Below are positions 1 through 9,158 of a stretch of DNA of 64,000 nt, piece after piece. This stretch comes from Promethearchaeota archaeon (lineage in GTDB: Archaea; Asgardarchaeota; Lokiarchaeia; Sigyniarchaeales; SOKP01): positions 1 to 64,000 of the forward strand of contig JALGVJ010000001.1 in assembly GCA_029838195.1 (NCBI GenBank), given 5' to 3'. The translations under genes and the position numbers were made by a program. The notes below the pieces were generated by a model. That model had not been told where the DNA came from. It made no database searches and saw nothing but the letters and a program-made list of their open reading frames with translations. The stretch's first letter is position 1; the number at the start of each line of letters is the position of its first letter.

Positions 1-1966
1 TTAAGACGAGAATTTTTTGAGCTCTAGAAAATGCTACATAGAAATGTCTTGCTCTATCAAATTCAGTTATTCGTTTAATTGGTTCATACAAACCACGATT
101 ATAAAATTTATTTAGATACTTATCAACAATTTTTTTGGTTCTAAATTCCTCATCTAAAGAACCCACAATGGTAATTGGAAATTCTAAACCTTTTGACTGA
201 TGAAATGTCATTATTTGGACATAACCTTTTGGAATAGGATTATCAGAATCTTCATATTCATCCATTCCTCCATCTATTAAAAAGTTAAAAAAACTGTTAA
301 AAAGTAGAAATTTTATATAATTTTTATTTGAAAATGTGATTATTGATACCTGATAGTAAATTTGGAAAATGCTCAAAATCTTGGAAAATTTTGATAAATT
401 TCTTGATTTTGGTTCATTTTTAATAAAATTTAAAAAAGGTTTGTAAGCAAGAATTTGATAAAAAATATCAATTAAGTTTAAATCAAGTGATTCTCCTTTT
501 TTAAGTGAATTTATCCGCTCTCTCCTTCTTCTAATGAAATCTCTCAGTGAGGTATTGTAATATTTTTGAATTAATAATAATCCTTCATCAATGAAATTCT
601 TATTTTTATAATCTTGTAAATTTTCATCGAAAAAACCGAAAATTAAAGCGAAACAAGCCATCATTAATTTAATTTCATCATTTTCGAAATAAGATTTCGC
701 TCTCGGACAAAAATAGGGGATGTTGATCTTTTCTAAAGCATCCATATATTTTTTACTGTATTTAAATCGTACACTTCTTAATAATAAAGCAACATCACTA
801 TAATCTTGAATTATTTTATTTTTTTTAAAAAAATATATCATTTGGGCCAAACGTGTTGCTTCATCTTTTTCATTACAGCCCCAAATACAAAAAATTGATG
901 GATATTTTGGAAATTCTTCATTTGGAGGAGGCTTTATAATTTTATTTGGATATCTATAGATTTTCTCAGATTTAGAACTCCAATCGATTGAACTCATAAA
1001 TTTATTATAAGATTTAATTATCCTCGGATGAGAACGATAATTAAATAATAATTTTATGGTTTTAATATCATTCTTAAAATGCTTTGGAAATTCTAAAATA
1101 TTCCTTACTGTTGCTCCTCTGAATCTATAAATTGATTGATCTTCATCACCAACGACACAAATATTATTATTTGGTTCACTTAAAAATAAAATTATTTGTT
1201 CTTGTACATAATTTGTATCTTGATACTCATCAATCATTAGATATTTTATCTTAGTTTTAATTTTTTTTGAAACTTTTGGATCATTTAATAACTTAAAAAC
1301 TAATAATTGAAGATTGGCGAAATCAATTTTATTATCCTTAAACATTAATTCTATATATTTAACATAACAATTTCCAAGTATTTTTACAAAAGAATCAATA
1401 GAATCGATAAGATCTCTGGGTTTAATAAGCTCCTCACTAATTTTATTAAAAAAAGGCACTATATTTTTTATAGTTGTCCATTTTGTTTTCCATCTTCCAC
1501 AATATCTCTCATTTATAAGTTCTCCGATTATAGAATCAAAATTTTCATAAATAAAAAAATATTGAGTAAGGTCATCAAGTATTATATAATTATTTTTAAG
1601 TGGAGTATATATCAAATTTCTTAAAATTATATCATTACATAAGCTATGAATCGTTCCAATCTTAATCTCTTGAAGCGAAATTTTTAACTTTATCTTTTTA
1701 ACAATCTGACTTAATCGATCTCTTAATTCAAATGCAGCCTTCTCAGTAAAAGTGGTTAATAGGATTTCCGAGGGTTTAGCTTTTCCAGACATAATTAAAT
1801 ATAAAGTTCTTAATATTAAGACTAAGGTTTTACCCGTTCCAGGACCCGCAATGATTAATAAAGGACCATCTGTAGTTATAATTGCCTTTTTCTGATCTAG
1901 ATTTAAAGTAGGAAATATTCTTTCAAAAATTTCTAAAATTGGGTCATCTAATTCTATTTTTCCCAT
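1..1966 (-). CDS. UvrD/Rep-type superfamily I DNA helicase (C-terminus cut by window edge)
   Basis: An open frame runs from ATG at 1966 to the left edge without a stop, so at least 655 residues are present and the C-terminus is missing. Visible motifs in order are Walker A AGPGTGKT (about residues 40-47), a TTFTEKA motif Ia, Walker B DEYQD (about 243), motif III VGDEDQSIYRFRGA (about 268), and late motifs HQSKGLEF (about 580) and VAFSRA near the edge. These are the order and spelling of 3'-5' SF1A helicases (UvrD/PcrA/Rep), which translocate on ssDNA in repair or restart. No nuclease domain is visible in the part present. The family is certain; the specific role is not. Confidence 0.93.
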   Translation of the reverse strand, partial: MGKIELDDPILEIFERIFPTLNLDQKKAIITTDGPLLIIAGPGTGKTLVLILRTLYLIMSGKAKPSEILLTTFTEKAAFELRDRLSQIVKKIKLKISLQEIKIGTIHSLCNDIILRNLIYTPLKNNYIILDDLTQYFFIYENFDSIIGELINERYCGRWKTKWTTIKNIVPFFNKISEELIKPRDLIDSIDSFVKILGNCYVKYIELMFKDNKIDFANLQLLVFKLLNDPKVSKKIKTKIKYLMIDEYQDTNYVQEQIILFLSEPNNNICVVGDEDQSIYRFRGATVRNILEFPKHFKNDIKTIKLLFNYRSHPRIIKSYNKFMSSIDWSSKSEKIYRYPNKIIKPPPNEEFPKYPSIFCIWGCNEKDEATRLAQMIYFFKKNKIIQDYSDVALLLRSVRFKYSKKYMDALEKINIPYFCPRAKSYFENDEIKLMMACFALIFGFFDENLQDYKNKNFIDEGLLLIQKYYNTSLRDFIRRRRERINSLKKGESLDLNLIDIFYQILAYKPFLNFIKNEPKSRNLSKFSKILSIFQIYYQVSIITFSNKNYIKFLLFNSFFNFLIDGGMDEYEDSDNPIPKGYVQIMTFHQSKGLEFPITIVGSLDEEFRTKKIVDKYLNKFYNRGLYEPIKRITEFDRARHFYVAFSRAQKILVL

Positions 1967-2090
1967 TAGTAAGGAGATAGTTATTTATGATTATATATAG
2001 AAATATTAAGACCTATCATCTTAATAAACTTTTTAATTCAATTTAAGAAGTTTTATTTTAGATTAAATACCTAATTTCTAAATTAACTAT

Positions 2091-2333
2091 ATGATTTCAG
2101 AATTGAAAAATGGGTGTTTCTTAGTCTTCTTAAATTTAAAATGTATAGAGTTATTTAAAAATTATACTCTCGAATGGGATGCTGTAAAATTCGAAAATCA
2201 AGATGATTATGATTTAATTCCGTGTGAAATTTACTTTATCGCGATGATTAATGCTTTAAATAAAAAAGAAGCAATCAAGAGGGGAAAACGTTTATTTGAC
2301 TCAAAATGTCCTTGCAGAAATAGTAAATTATAA
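2091..2333 (+). CDS. small hypothetical protein
   Basis: An 80-residue frame divergent from the helicase gene. It has no motif I recognise. It carries a mixed charged/hydrophobic composition, a DDYD acidic patch near residue 40 and a C-terminal CPC after a basic stretch. It may be a real small protein, but the only support is its length and composition in AT-rich DNA. Confidence 0.35.
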   Translation: MISELKNGCFLVFLNLKCIELFKNYTLEWDAVKFENQDDYDLIPCEIYFIAMINALNKKEAIKRGKRLFDSKCPCRNSKL

Positions 2334-2440
2334 TAAATCTCAAAACTGATTTGTTTTTTCAATGACTAAAGGATTTAAAAGAGTAGAGAAAAATGTGTTG
2401 TTATAATTTCATCGCATTATATAAAAATTTGATCTAAGTA

Positions 2441-2626
2441 TCATTCTGTATTTTTTAATTTTTCTTTAAACCATAATTCAATTCCTTTAATCAGTAGCAT
2501 TTTCGCTAGTTCATTATCTTTAATCTTGAAGTAATCTCTGGCTTCAATAAAATCATTATAAGCATTGGGATTCTTGTCTTTCCATAATATGAAACGAATT
2601 TCAATATCTTCTTTCTTTTTTAACAT
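2441..2626 (-). CDS. small hypothetical protein, possibly a ribbon-helix-helix-like regulator
   Basis: I prefer the internal ATG at 2626, giving 61 residues. The upstream extension in the same frame is a low-complexity Phe/Ile-rich run that looks like translated AT-rich DNA. The remaining peptide is charged and helical (MLKKKEDIEIRF, then EARDYFKIKDNELAKML). The ending, with two predicted helices and a closing Leu/Trp amphipathic segment, resembles small archaeal antitoxin-type or RHH proteins. That resemblance is only impressionistic. Confidence 0.4.
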   Translation of the reverse strand: MLKKKEDIEIRFILWKDKNPNAYNDFIEARDYFKIKDNELAKMLLIKGIELWFKEKLKNTE

Positions 2627-2823
2627 AATATGATTACTCTTTATCAAATTTTGTATATAATGACAAATCTTGGAAGAAAGAACTGACAAAAAGCAAAAAA
2701 ATTTTATGCGGAATAAAAAAATAAGACAATCTTTAATAAAAAGGAGAAATCTAATAAGATTTAAAGAAATTCTAACGTCTATACTATTCCGATTTATCAA
2801 TGAAAAGGAACTTAGGGAATCTA

Positions 2824-3200
2824 TTAAAAAGTTCTTAAAATCGCTTCTTGAGTTTTTTGAAGCTCCAGTAACAATAACTCATCAGCATTATTAGATCCTT
2901 CTGCTTGGATGTAAATCGATAAAATGTTCAAAACAATCTTATAATTGGGAGCAATGTATTCTTTTAGTTTTTCAAGAATATTATCTATGAATATATCTGA
3001 AACTCCCTTGGTTATAATCACCATTTTTTCCAACCTTTTCAAGAGATCTTCTGAATACTCAGTTGATTTAGAGAATAAAACACCATACCATTTTAGTTCT
3101 CTTGAAACCTCTTCAGGAGTGATCTTCTTATTTTTAATTGCTTTCTCTCACTGTTCAATTCTATAGTTCCATAATTCAAAATATCTATCTTAAATTCCAT
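2824..3200 (-). pseudogene. frameshifted small hypothetical gene
   Basis: The frame ending at 2824 is open only back to about 3147, but its protein-like character (KNKKITPEEVSREL, then LKWYGVLFSKSTEYSEDLLK) continues upstream of the first in-frame ATG at 3042. An ATG at 3200 opens another frame (MEFKIDILNYGTIELNSE) that would join it if two bases were removed from the GAGAGA run near 3146-3151. The joined product would be about 124 residues with no recognised domain. This is either a decayed gene or a sequence error. TGA recoding does not explain it, because a TAG also lies just upstream in the same frame. Confidence 0.5.
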
Positions 3201-3624
3201 GTGATTAATTATGTATTTTAGGCTGAAAGGGATTAAGTTTTAGACCTATTATGGATACCATACACAATAATGAACATAAGCCCCCAGATTGAGACTTTGA
3301 TTTCATTCGATTTCTAACTCAACTCTTATACTAAGATCCTTTTATTACTCAACAAATAATTAACGAATTAGCAATGAATTTCTTGAGATTTATGAAGACA
3401 TAAGATTTTTAGAAGAAATAAAGCAAAAAATAATTCAATGAAAAGTAAACATCAAATTCAAATTCTTATAAGATCATTCATATATATTATAAGAGCAGAA
3501 TAAAAAAGAAAAAATTGGAAAGGAGTCCATTGCCAAAAATTTCTAAAATTTGGATTATTCATTGCCAATAATTACTAAATGTATTACCAATATTATTTAA
3601 AAAACACAATTTATAATCGCAAAT
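3201..3624. other. intergenic region without recognised gene
   Basis: About 420 AT-rich bases. Two imperfect copies of an ATTGCCAAnAATTnCTAAA element lie near 3530 and 3560, shortly upstream of pyrF. They could be regulatory, but nothing else supports that. Confidence 0.3.
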
Positions 3625-4545
3625 ATGCATTTTGTAGAGAAATTAATTGAACAAATCATAGATAAAAAAAGCGTGATATGCATGGGATTAGATCCTCGCA
3701 TGAACGGCGAAGGACAAATACCACGTTATCTCATTGAAGAGCTTCAAGAACCAAATAAAATTATTAGGGAATTTAATAAGATTTTGATCGATAATGTCCA
3801 CGATTTAATTCCCGTGGTCAAGCTTCAAATCGCATTTTATGAAAAATATGATGCCTTGAGTGCTCTAAAAGATACGGTTAAACATGCGCACGAGAATGAT
3901 TTATTAGTGATAATAGACTCGAAAAGAAATGATATTGGTTCTACTTCTGAAGCTTATGCAGAGTCCACGTTCTATGTATACGGTGCCGATGCCTGCACGT
4001 TAAATGCGTATTTTGGCTACGACAGTATTGCCCCCTACTTAAAATATAAAGATAAAGGCTTATTCATTTTAGTGAAAACCTCGAATCCCAGTAGCAAGGA
4101 GTTTCAAGATTTATTTAGCGTGAAATTAGATGCCGTGCCGGAAAATCAAATTAAATTTCATATCAATCATATCGAATTGGAACGAAATTACATTAAAATG
4201 GCAAGATTAGTGAATGAATGGAGTAAAGATTTGGAAATGTTTTCCTCCTATCATGATATGGGAGTAGTAGTGGGGGCTACTTATCCTACCATCTTAAAAG
4301 AAATTCGAACCATCGTGAAGCACTCCTTTATCCTCATGCCCGGCTACGGAACACAAGGAGCTACCGCCTCGGATATAAAACTTGGTTTCCATGAAGATGG
4401 TCTAGGGGGAATCGTTAATTCTTCAAGAGGAATCATGTTTGCTTATCGCAATTCTGCCTTACATGGAGCACGAGATTTTGGAAAAGCCGCCCGAGAAAAA
4501 GTGCTAGAAATGAATGCAGAAATTAATAGAGCGATTGGCTTGTAA
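3625..4545 (+). CDS. pyrF: orotidine 5'-phosphate decarboxylase
   Basis: Converts OMP to UMP in de novo pyrimidine synthesis. The 306-residue length and layout fit the longer 'type 2' PyrF subfamily rather than the short archaeal form. The catalytic DxKxxD motif reads DSKRND with Lys100. The early CMGLDPR and VVKLQIAFYE segments are the substrate-binding strands of the TIM barrel. The late MPGYGTQGATASD and GGIVNSSRGIMFAY segments form the phosphate site. The gene stands alone, with no other pyr gene nearby. Its G+C is slightly higher than the flanks. Confidence 0.93.
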   Translation: MHFVEKLIEQIIDKKSVICMGLDPRMNGEGQIPRYLIEELQEPNKIIREFNKILIDNVHDLIPVVKLQIAFYEKYDALSALKDTVKHAHENDLLVIIDSKRNDIGSTSEAYAESTFYVYGADACTLNAYFGYDSIAPYLKYKDKGLFILVKTSNPSSKEFQDLFSVKLDAVPENQIKFHINHIELERNYIKMARLVNEWSKDLEMFSSYHDMGVVVGATYPTILKEIRTIVKHSFILMPGYGTQGATASDIKLGFHEDGLGGIVNSSRGIMFAYRNSALHGARDFGKAAREKVLEMNAEINRAIGL

Positions 4546-4570
4546 AATCATGAATTCAAAGATATTTCGC

Positions 4571-4978
4571 TTAAATAGAATTGACAATCATACCAAAAAT
4601 ATTAGCAAAAATGATAAACGGAATCCCAAACAAGAGAAACACTACAAGCGATCTTTTGGCTCCCAATCGATGAATCATGTTAATTAAATTATAATCGACG
4701 AAAAGCGCTAAAAGGATAACAAGAAGGATAGCGGGATTATTCTCTCCATTAAATTCTCCCGCAATTCCAAACAAGATGAAAGGCAAGAAAACAAAAAAGA
4801 TTACGAGTAATTGAATGAAAAAACTAATGATCACCCAATAGAAGTTTTTCCTCTCTTGGGCTTTCACAATCATGAGCCCTATTTTTAGCAAAACAATTTC
4901 GGTTAAAATGAACACCGGGATGAAGATAAATAGGGCAACTAAGTTGGGAGGAGATTCTTGAAAAAGCATGAAAAACAT
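4571..4978 (-). CDS. small multi-pass membrane protein, unknown function
   Basis: 135 residues with four hydrophobic segments: roughly 14-36 (VALFIFIPVFILTEIVLLKI), 46-72, 82-98 (AILLVILLALFVDY) and 108-133. Short charged loops (KAQERKN, HRLGAKRS) separate them. I recognise no family. It is convergent with pyrF, with only 25 bases between the stops. Confidence 0.6.
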   Translation of the reverse strand: MFFMLFQESPPNLVALFIFIPVFILTEIVLLKIGLMIVKAQERKNFYWVIISFFIQLLVIFFVFLPFILFGIAGEFNGENNPAILLVILLALFVDYNLINMIHRLGAKRSLVVFLLFGIPFIIFANIFGMIVNSI

Positions 4979-5188
4979 GATTATTTAAACTCCTTTCTTC
5001 TTGATTCTTAATGCATTTACTTTCTCACTTATATTTTTAATATAGAAGATTTTTGATTTAAAATTAATTACTTTCTTTCAGATACATGTTCTAATTAAAA
5101 ATTAAAAGGAATGAATATTTTCGATCTTAATCAAGATTTATAAAAAACTTGGAGGATAATTAAAAAAAAGAAAAAGGAAATACGTGCA

Positions 5189-7150
5189 ATGGTAGATACA
5201 GAGAACCAAGATGATATCAAAATTTTCGTTGCTGTCTGTGAATGTGGAATAAATATCGCTGAAATTATTGACTGTGAAAAATTGGCTGAATATACCAAAA
5301 ACTTGCCCAATGTCGTAGGAGCAAAAAACTATCTGAGTTTATGCACGGAAGCCGGTGCTGAATTTATTAGGGAAAATGTGGAAGAAAGCAAGGCTAATCG
5401 GGTCATTGTGGCCGCTTGAACTCCTAAAACCCATGAGCCCGTTTTCCAGAGCGTGCTTAAATCCATGAACATGGATCCCTCCTATTTAGAATTTGTCAAT
5501 ATAAGGGAACATTCGAGCTTCGTTCATCGCAATGATAAGCCTGGCGCTCAAAAAGTGGCCGAAGATGCAATTAGATCTGCTGTGGCTCGAGCTTCCACCT
5601 TGGAAAAAATCTTAGTTAAAAAAGTCGATGTCACTAAAAAATCCTTAATTATCGGGGGAGGTGTCGCTGGATTAACCGCCGCCATCGATCTTGCCGACCA
5701 AGGATTTGATGTGCACTTGGTAGAAAAAACTCCTACAATAGGCGGTAAAATGGCCATGTTAGATCGAACATTCCCTACAGATGATTGCTCCATCTGAATA
5801 TTAGGACCCGTGATGCTCGAGTCTGTCCGAATGGATAAAATACACGTGCATACCTATAGTGAAATAGAAAAAATTGAAGGATATATCGGAAATTTCACCG
5901 TAACTATTAGGAAAAAAGCACGATACGTGAAAGACACGTGTAATGGCTGTGGAGCGTGCACGGAAATTTGTCCTGCGCACGGATACGATGAATTCAACCA
6001 AGGATTAAATCCAAGAAAAGCAATCTACATCGCTTTTGCCCAAGCAGTGCCGTCCATGGCTCAAATTGATATGACAAAATGTATTCGATGCGGATTGTGT
6101 CAAAGCGTGTGTGAACTAAAAGCCATTGATTTCGAGCAAGAAGATGAGTTCATTGAGGAAAAGGTTGGATCCATCATTATTGCAACGGGTTGGGACGAAT
6201 ATGAGCCTCCAAAAGGATATTTAGGGTACGATATATATCCTAATGTCATAACGCAGATGAAATTGGAGCGAATCTTGGCACCAAACGGTCCTACGACGGG
6301 ACATCTCGTGCGACCTTCGGATGGAAAACGTCCAAAAAGGATCTTGTTTGTTCAGTGTGTTGGGTCTCGGGATTTGAATAAAAATACTTATTGCAGTTCG
6401 GGCGTGTGTTGCATGATCTCCATTAAGAATTCGAAGCTAATAAAGCAGCATTATTCGGATTCAGAAATTACCGTGGCTTACATGGATATAAGAGCAGCGG
6501 GAAAAGATTACGAAGAATATTATACTATGTCTCGTAAGGAGGGAATCAAATATATTCGAACCAATATCTCGAAAGTGGAAGAGGATCCGGAAACGCACAA
6601 CCTTAAAATCATCTTGCAAAACACGTTGAGTTCAGAAAAATTAACCGTGGAAGAATTTGACATGATTGTGTTATCGGCGGCATTAGTACCCCCCAAGGGC
6701 ATTAAAAAACTGCAAAAAATGCTGAAGCTTGAAACTAGCAGGGATGGGTTTTTCAAAGAATTTCATTCGCGCTTAAATCCGATTGATACCAACGTTCCGG
6801 GAATTGTATTAGCCGGGGTTGCACAAGGTCCCAAATCCATCGCGGAAGCAATTGCTCAAGGAAGAGCTGCAGCTTCTTCTACGGCTCGCCTCATGACAAA
6901 GGACAAATTCGAAATTAAATTAATTCGAGCCACCGTAGACAAGGAAAAATGCGCTGCATGTCGATTGTGCGAATTAAATTGACCTTATAACGCAATCAAG
7001 ATAGAACAAGAAGGAGCTAACGTAAATGAAATTTTATGTCGAGGATGTGGGGCTTGTCTTTCAGAATGTCCCTCGGAAGCCATTTCCTTAAGGTATTATC
7101 GAGAACCTCAATATGAAAAACAAATTGATGCAATTTTAGAAGAAATTTAA
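5189..7150 (+). CDS. hdrA: heterodisulfide reductase subunit A-like selenoprotein (three in-frame TGA codons)
   Basis: One frame from ATG 5189 to TAA 7148-7150 gives 653 residues if TGA codons at 5417-5419, 5795-5797 and 6980-6982 are read through (residues 77, 203, 598). HdrA is the flavin subunit of the electron-bifurcating Hdr complex. FAD motif GGGVAG is at 156-161. The inserted ferredoxin has CNGCGACTEICP (251 on) and CIRCGLCQSVC (298 on). The cluster Cys are at 390, 402, 407 and 408, and the C-terminal ferredoxin ends CRGCGACLSECP. The TGAs fall exactly where the family has Cys: VIVAA-x-TPKTHEP, DDCSI-x-ILGP, and CAACRLCELN-x-PYNA (fourth ligand of a 4Fe-4S cluster). TGA is a normal stop elsewhere in the window, so local selenocysteine recoding is inferred. 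mvhD follows after 13 bases. No HdrB or HdrC is nearby. Confidence 0.92.
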
Positions 7151-7163
7151 AAAGGTAATAAGT

Positions 7164-7655
7164 ATGGCAGAGAATGACATTAAGATTATCGGATTTTTAT
7201 GTTGGAAATGAGGGTATGGGGGAGCAGATATGGCAGGGACCATTCGGGCTCAATATCCGGCAACATTACGGCCCATTCGGGTAAATTGTACGGGGAGAGT
7301 GACGCCAAATCTCATGCTACGTGCTATCGCAAGAGGAGCTGATGGCGTGGTATTAGCGGGCTGATATCCGGGAGAATGTGATTTTGATACGGGTAATTAT
7401 GTTGCTAAGCGAAATACAGAGTATGCTCGAGAAATTCTGAGGAGCGTGGGGCTTTCACCGGAACGAATTCAAATCTTCTGGTGTTCCGCTGCGGAAGGAC
7501 AAGTATTTCAAGAGAACATTGAGCGGATCACGGAAACTATTAAGAAATTAGGCAGCAACCCCTTGAAAGAAGCGATAAAAAAAGGAAATGAGAAACAATC
7601 TCTTGTCGGTTCTAAAGGAAATAAAGAGAAAAGAACAAAAAACCGAAATGGATGA
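7164..7655 (+). CDS. mvhD: MvhD/VhuD-type hydrogenase delta subunit, selenoprotein (two in-frame TGA codons)
   Basis: From ATG 7164 to TGA 7653-7655 the frame encodes 163 residues with internal TGAs at 7209-7211 and 7362-7364 (residues 16 and 67). MvhD is a 2Fe-2S protein that passes electrons to HdrA. Family landmarks are FLCWK-x-GYGGAD, where the family has Cys-Trp-x-Cys; the NCTGRV cysteine; GVVLAG-x-YPGECD, where the family has GCHPGDC; and CSAAEGQVFQENI. Both TGAs replace metal-ligand cysteines, so selenocysteine is the natural reading. The last 25 residues are a Lys-rich low-complexity tail. The terminating TGA lies inside the SECIS-like hairpin. Translation is probably coupled to hdrA. 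Confidence 0.9.
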
Positions 7656-7710
7656 ATTTTGTGAGGAAATATTTGTCACAAAATGACGACCTTGCGAGGG
7701 TTTCGGGTTT
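7639..7710 (+). promoter_or_regulatory. SECIS-like element with eukaryote-type core, overlapping the mvhD stop
   Basis: A perfect 9-bp helix pairs 7656-7664 (ATTTTGTGA) with 7676-7684 (TCACAAAAT) around an 11-base loop GGAAATATTTG that contains an A run. Directly below it, T7653-G7654-A7655 faces G7685-A7686-C7687, allowing tandem G.A/A.G pairs like the quartet of eukaryotic SECIS elements. An outer helix pairs 7640-7648 with 7701-7710 with one bulged G, and a small CCT/AGG hairpin lies in the 3' internal loop. This is hand folding, not energy computation. Position after two genes with five TGA codons supports the call. Lokiarchaeal SECIS elements of eukaryote-like form are known from published work. 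Confidence 0.75.
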
Positions 7711-7800
7711 ATATTCATTTTTCACTTTTCCATAATTTTTTTAAAATTTTTTAATTTTTATTTTTAGTTTTTATCTTAATTTTTATTAAGGAATTGCATC

Positions 7801-9099
7801 ATGGGTAAAAAGGATCCTTCTGAATATTATTTAAAAGCCCAATCGCTTTATAAAGCTTCCCAATTTAAAAAAGCAGGAAAATATTTTTCTCAAGCGGCAG
7901 AAGAATTTGAACGAGTAGGAGACATGGAGTCTGCAATTGATAGTTATCTTCATGGCGCCCAATCTCATGCGAAAAAAGAAATTTATATCAAGAGTAGTGA
8001 ATTGTTAAGGTTAGCGGGGCACCTTTCAATAATTCATGATCAGTTTTCAAAAGCTCATCAAATATTTCAAAAAGCTCTTGAAGTGGCATCAAAAATAGAT
8101 AAAATCCGGGAGAGGCAGGCATATCAACTATTATTTTCCATTTTTTCGTTTTTCTGTTATTTTTTGGAAGGAGCGGATGATAAAGGGATTCACGGAATTA
8201 AGAAAGTGAAAAAATTCTTGGATGAGAGTTTTTTTAAAAATCATTTCCTCACGAGAGTGGTAAAGGATTTCCTGTTATTTTTTAAAAATCGCAACATGAA
8301 TTACGTGGCAAAAATCGAGGAGGAGTTAATGAGCAATGATTTATTAGAGGGAGAATTAAAATTAATAAAAACCGCTTTAAATATTGCGAAAATTAATCTT
8401 TTCATGAAGTCAGAATTACATTTGGATAAAAGGCTCTATACTACGAATGATCTCATAAAATTAACGGTCACCCTCGATCTCTCCATCATTCAAGAGTTAT
8501 CGGGAAATTCAAATCAAGATTTTCAGATCAAGACCTTTAAAATTACCAGAATCAATATTAATTTAACAGATAATTTTACTACCACGGAAAAACCTGCCCT
8601 TCCCATCATTTTAGACCTCAATCGAGAAACCCTAATCTCTTATGTTATTAAACCACATTTTCAAGTCGAGGAGCCGAAAATAGGCCCCATTACTTTTTAT
8701 TGCATTTTAAATGATACTTTCGCTTTTACCCATGATACAGAGGTTATTAAGCCAAATTTGATTTCTCCCCCCCCAACTCTCCACGCTGAGACTAAGAATC
8801 TGAGACCTCCTTTAACGGATAAATCATTTCCATTACAAATCACGGTGGAAAACATGAGTGAGGGAGATGCTCATGATTTAAACTTGACAGTATTGCTTCC
8901 CGATCAACTTAAATTAATCCGGGGAACTCTGGAAAAAAAGGTGTATTCTTTAAATTCTTACGAAAAAATCACGTGGGAGCTTCAATTAAAACCTATAGAA
9001 GCCGGAGATTATCAATTAGAATTGCAATTGAAGTATAAGGATGGAGATGGAAATATAATTGAAAATTTAGAACAATTCCCCATATCCGTGAAAATGTAA
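7801..9099 (+). CDS. TPR-type helical protein with C-terminal beta-sandwich domain
   Basis: 432 residues. The N-terminal ~200 are helical with TPR/SNAP-like repeats (YYLKAQSLYKASQFKKAGKY, then AAEEFERVGDMESAIDSYLH). A beta-rich middle follows (about 205-320). The C-terminal ~100 residues alternate hydrophobic strands in Ig/CARDB-like fashion (FPLQITVENMSEGDAHDLNL, then WELQLKPIEAGDYQLEL). No signal peptide or membrane segment is seen, so it should be cytosolic. Helical solenoid plus beta-sandwich recalls trafficking adaptors and SNAP-like proteins, which Asgard archaea encode. That function is an inference from shape only. Confidence 0.75.
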   Translation: MGKKDPSEYYLKAQSLYKASQFKKAGKYFSQAAEEFERVGDMESAIDSYLHGAQSHAKKEIYIKSSELLRLAGHLSIIHDQFSKAHQIFQKALEVASKIDKIRERQAYQLLFSIFSFFCYFLEGADDKGIHGIKKVKKFLDESFFKNHFLTRVVKDFLLFFKNRNMNYVAKIEEELMSNDLLEGELKLIKTALNIAKINLFMKSELHLDKRLYTTNDLIKLTVTLDLSIIQELSGNSNQDFQIKTFKITRININLTDNFTTTEKPALPIILDLNRETLISYVIKPHFQVEEPKIGPITFYCILNDTFAFTHDTEVIKPNLISPPPTLHAETKNLRPPLTDKSFPLQITVENMSEGDAHDLNLTVLLPDQLKLIRGTLEKKVYSLNSYEKITWELQLKPIEAGDYQLELQLKYKDGDGNIIENLEQFPISVKM

Positions 9100-9158
9100 T
9101 TTATTTAATGGATTAAATCAATAAAAAAAATAATCAAATCCCTATAAACTTCAAGAAG

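Noticed and set aside
2670..2894. 74-residue plus-strand ORF
   Set aside because: It overlaps better minus-strand candidates, is Lys/Arg-rich and reads like translated AT-rich non-coding DNA.
5100..5188. A 5' SECIS upstream of hdrA around the ATCTT-AATC-AAGAT hairpin
   Set aside because: The stem is only five base pairs, without tandem G.A pairs or an outer helix.
5189..7655. Interpretation of hdrA and mvhD as pseudogenes or as evidence of a changed genetic code
   Set aside because: All five stops are TGA, all at family cysteine positions, with no other damage. TGA terminates other genes here (e.g. hisD, the acyl-CoA synthetase), so neither random decay nor code reassignment fits.
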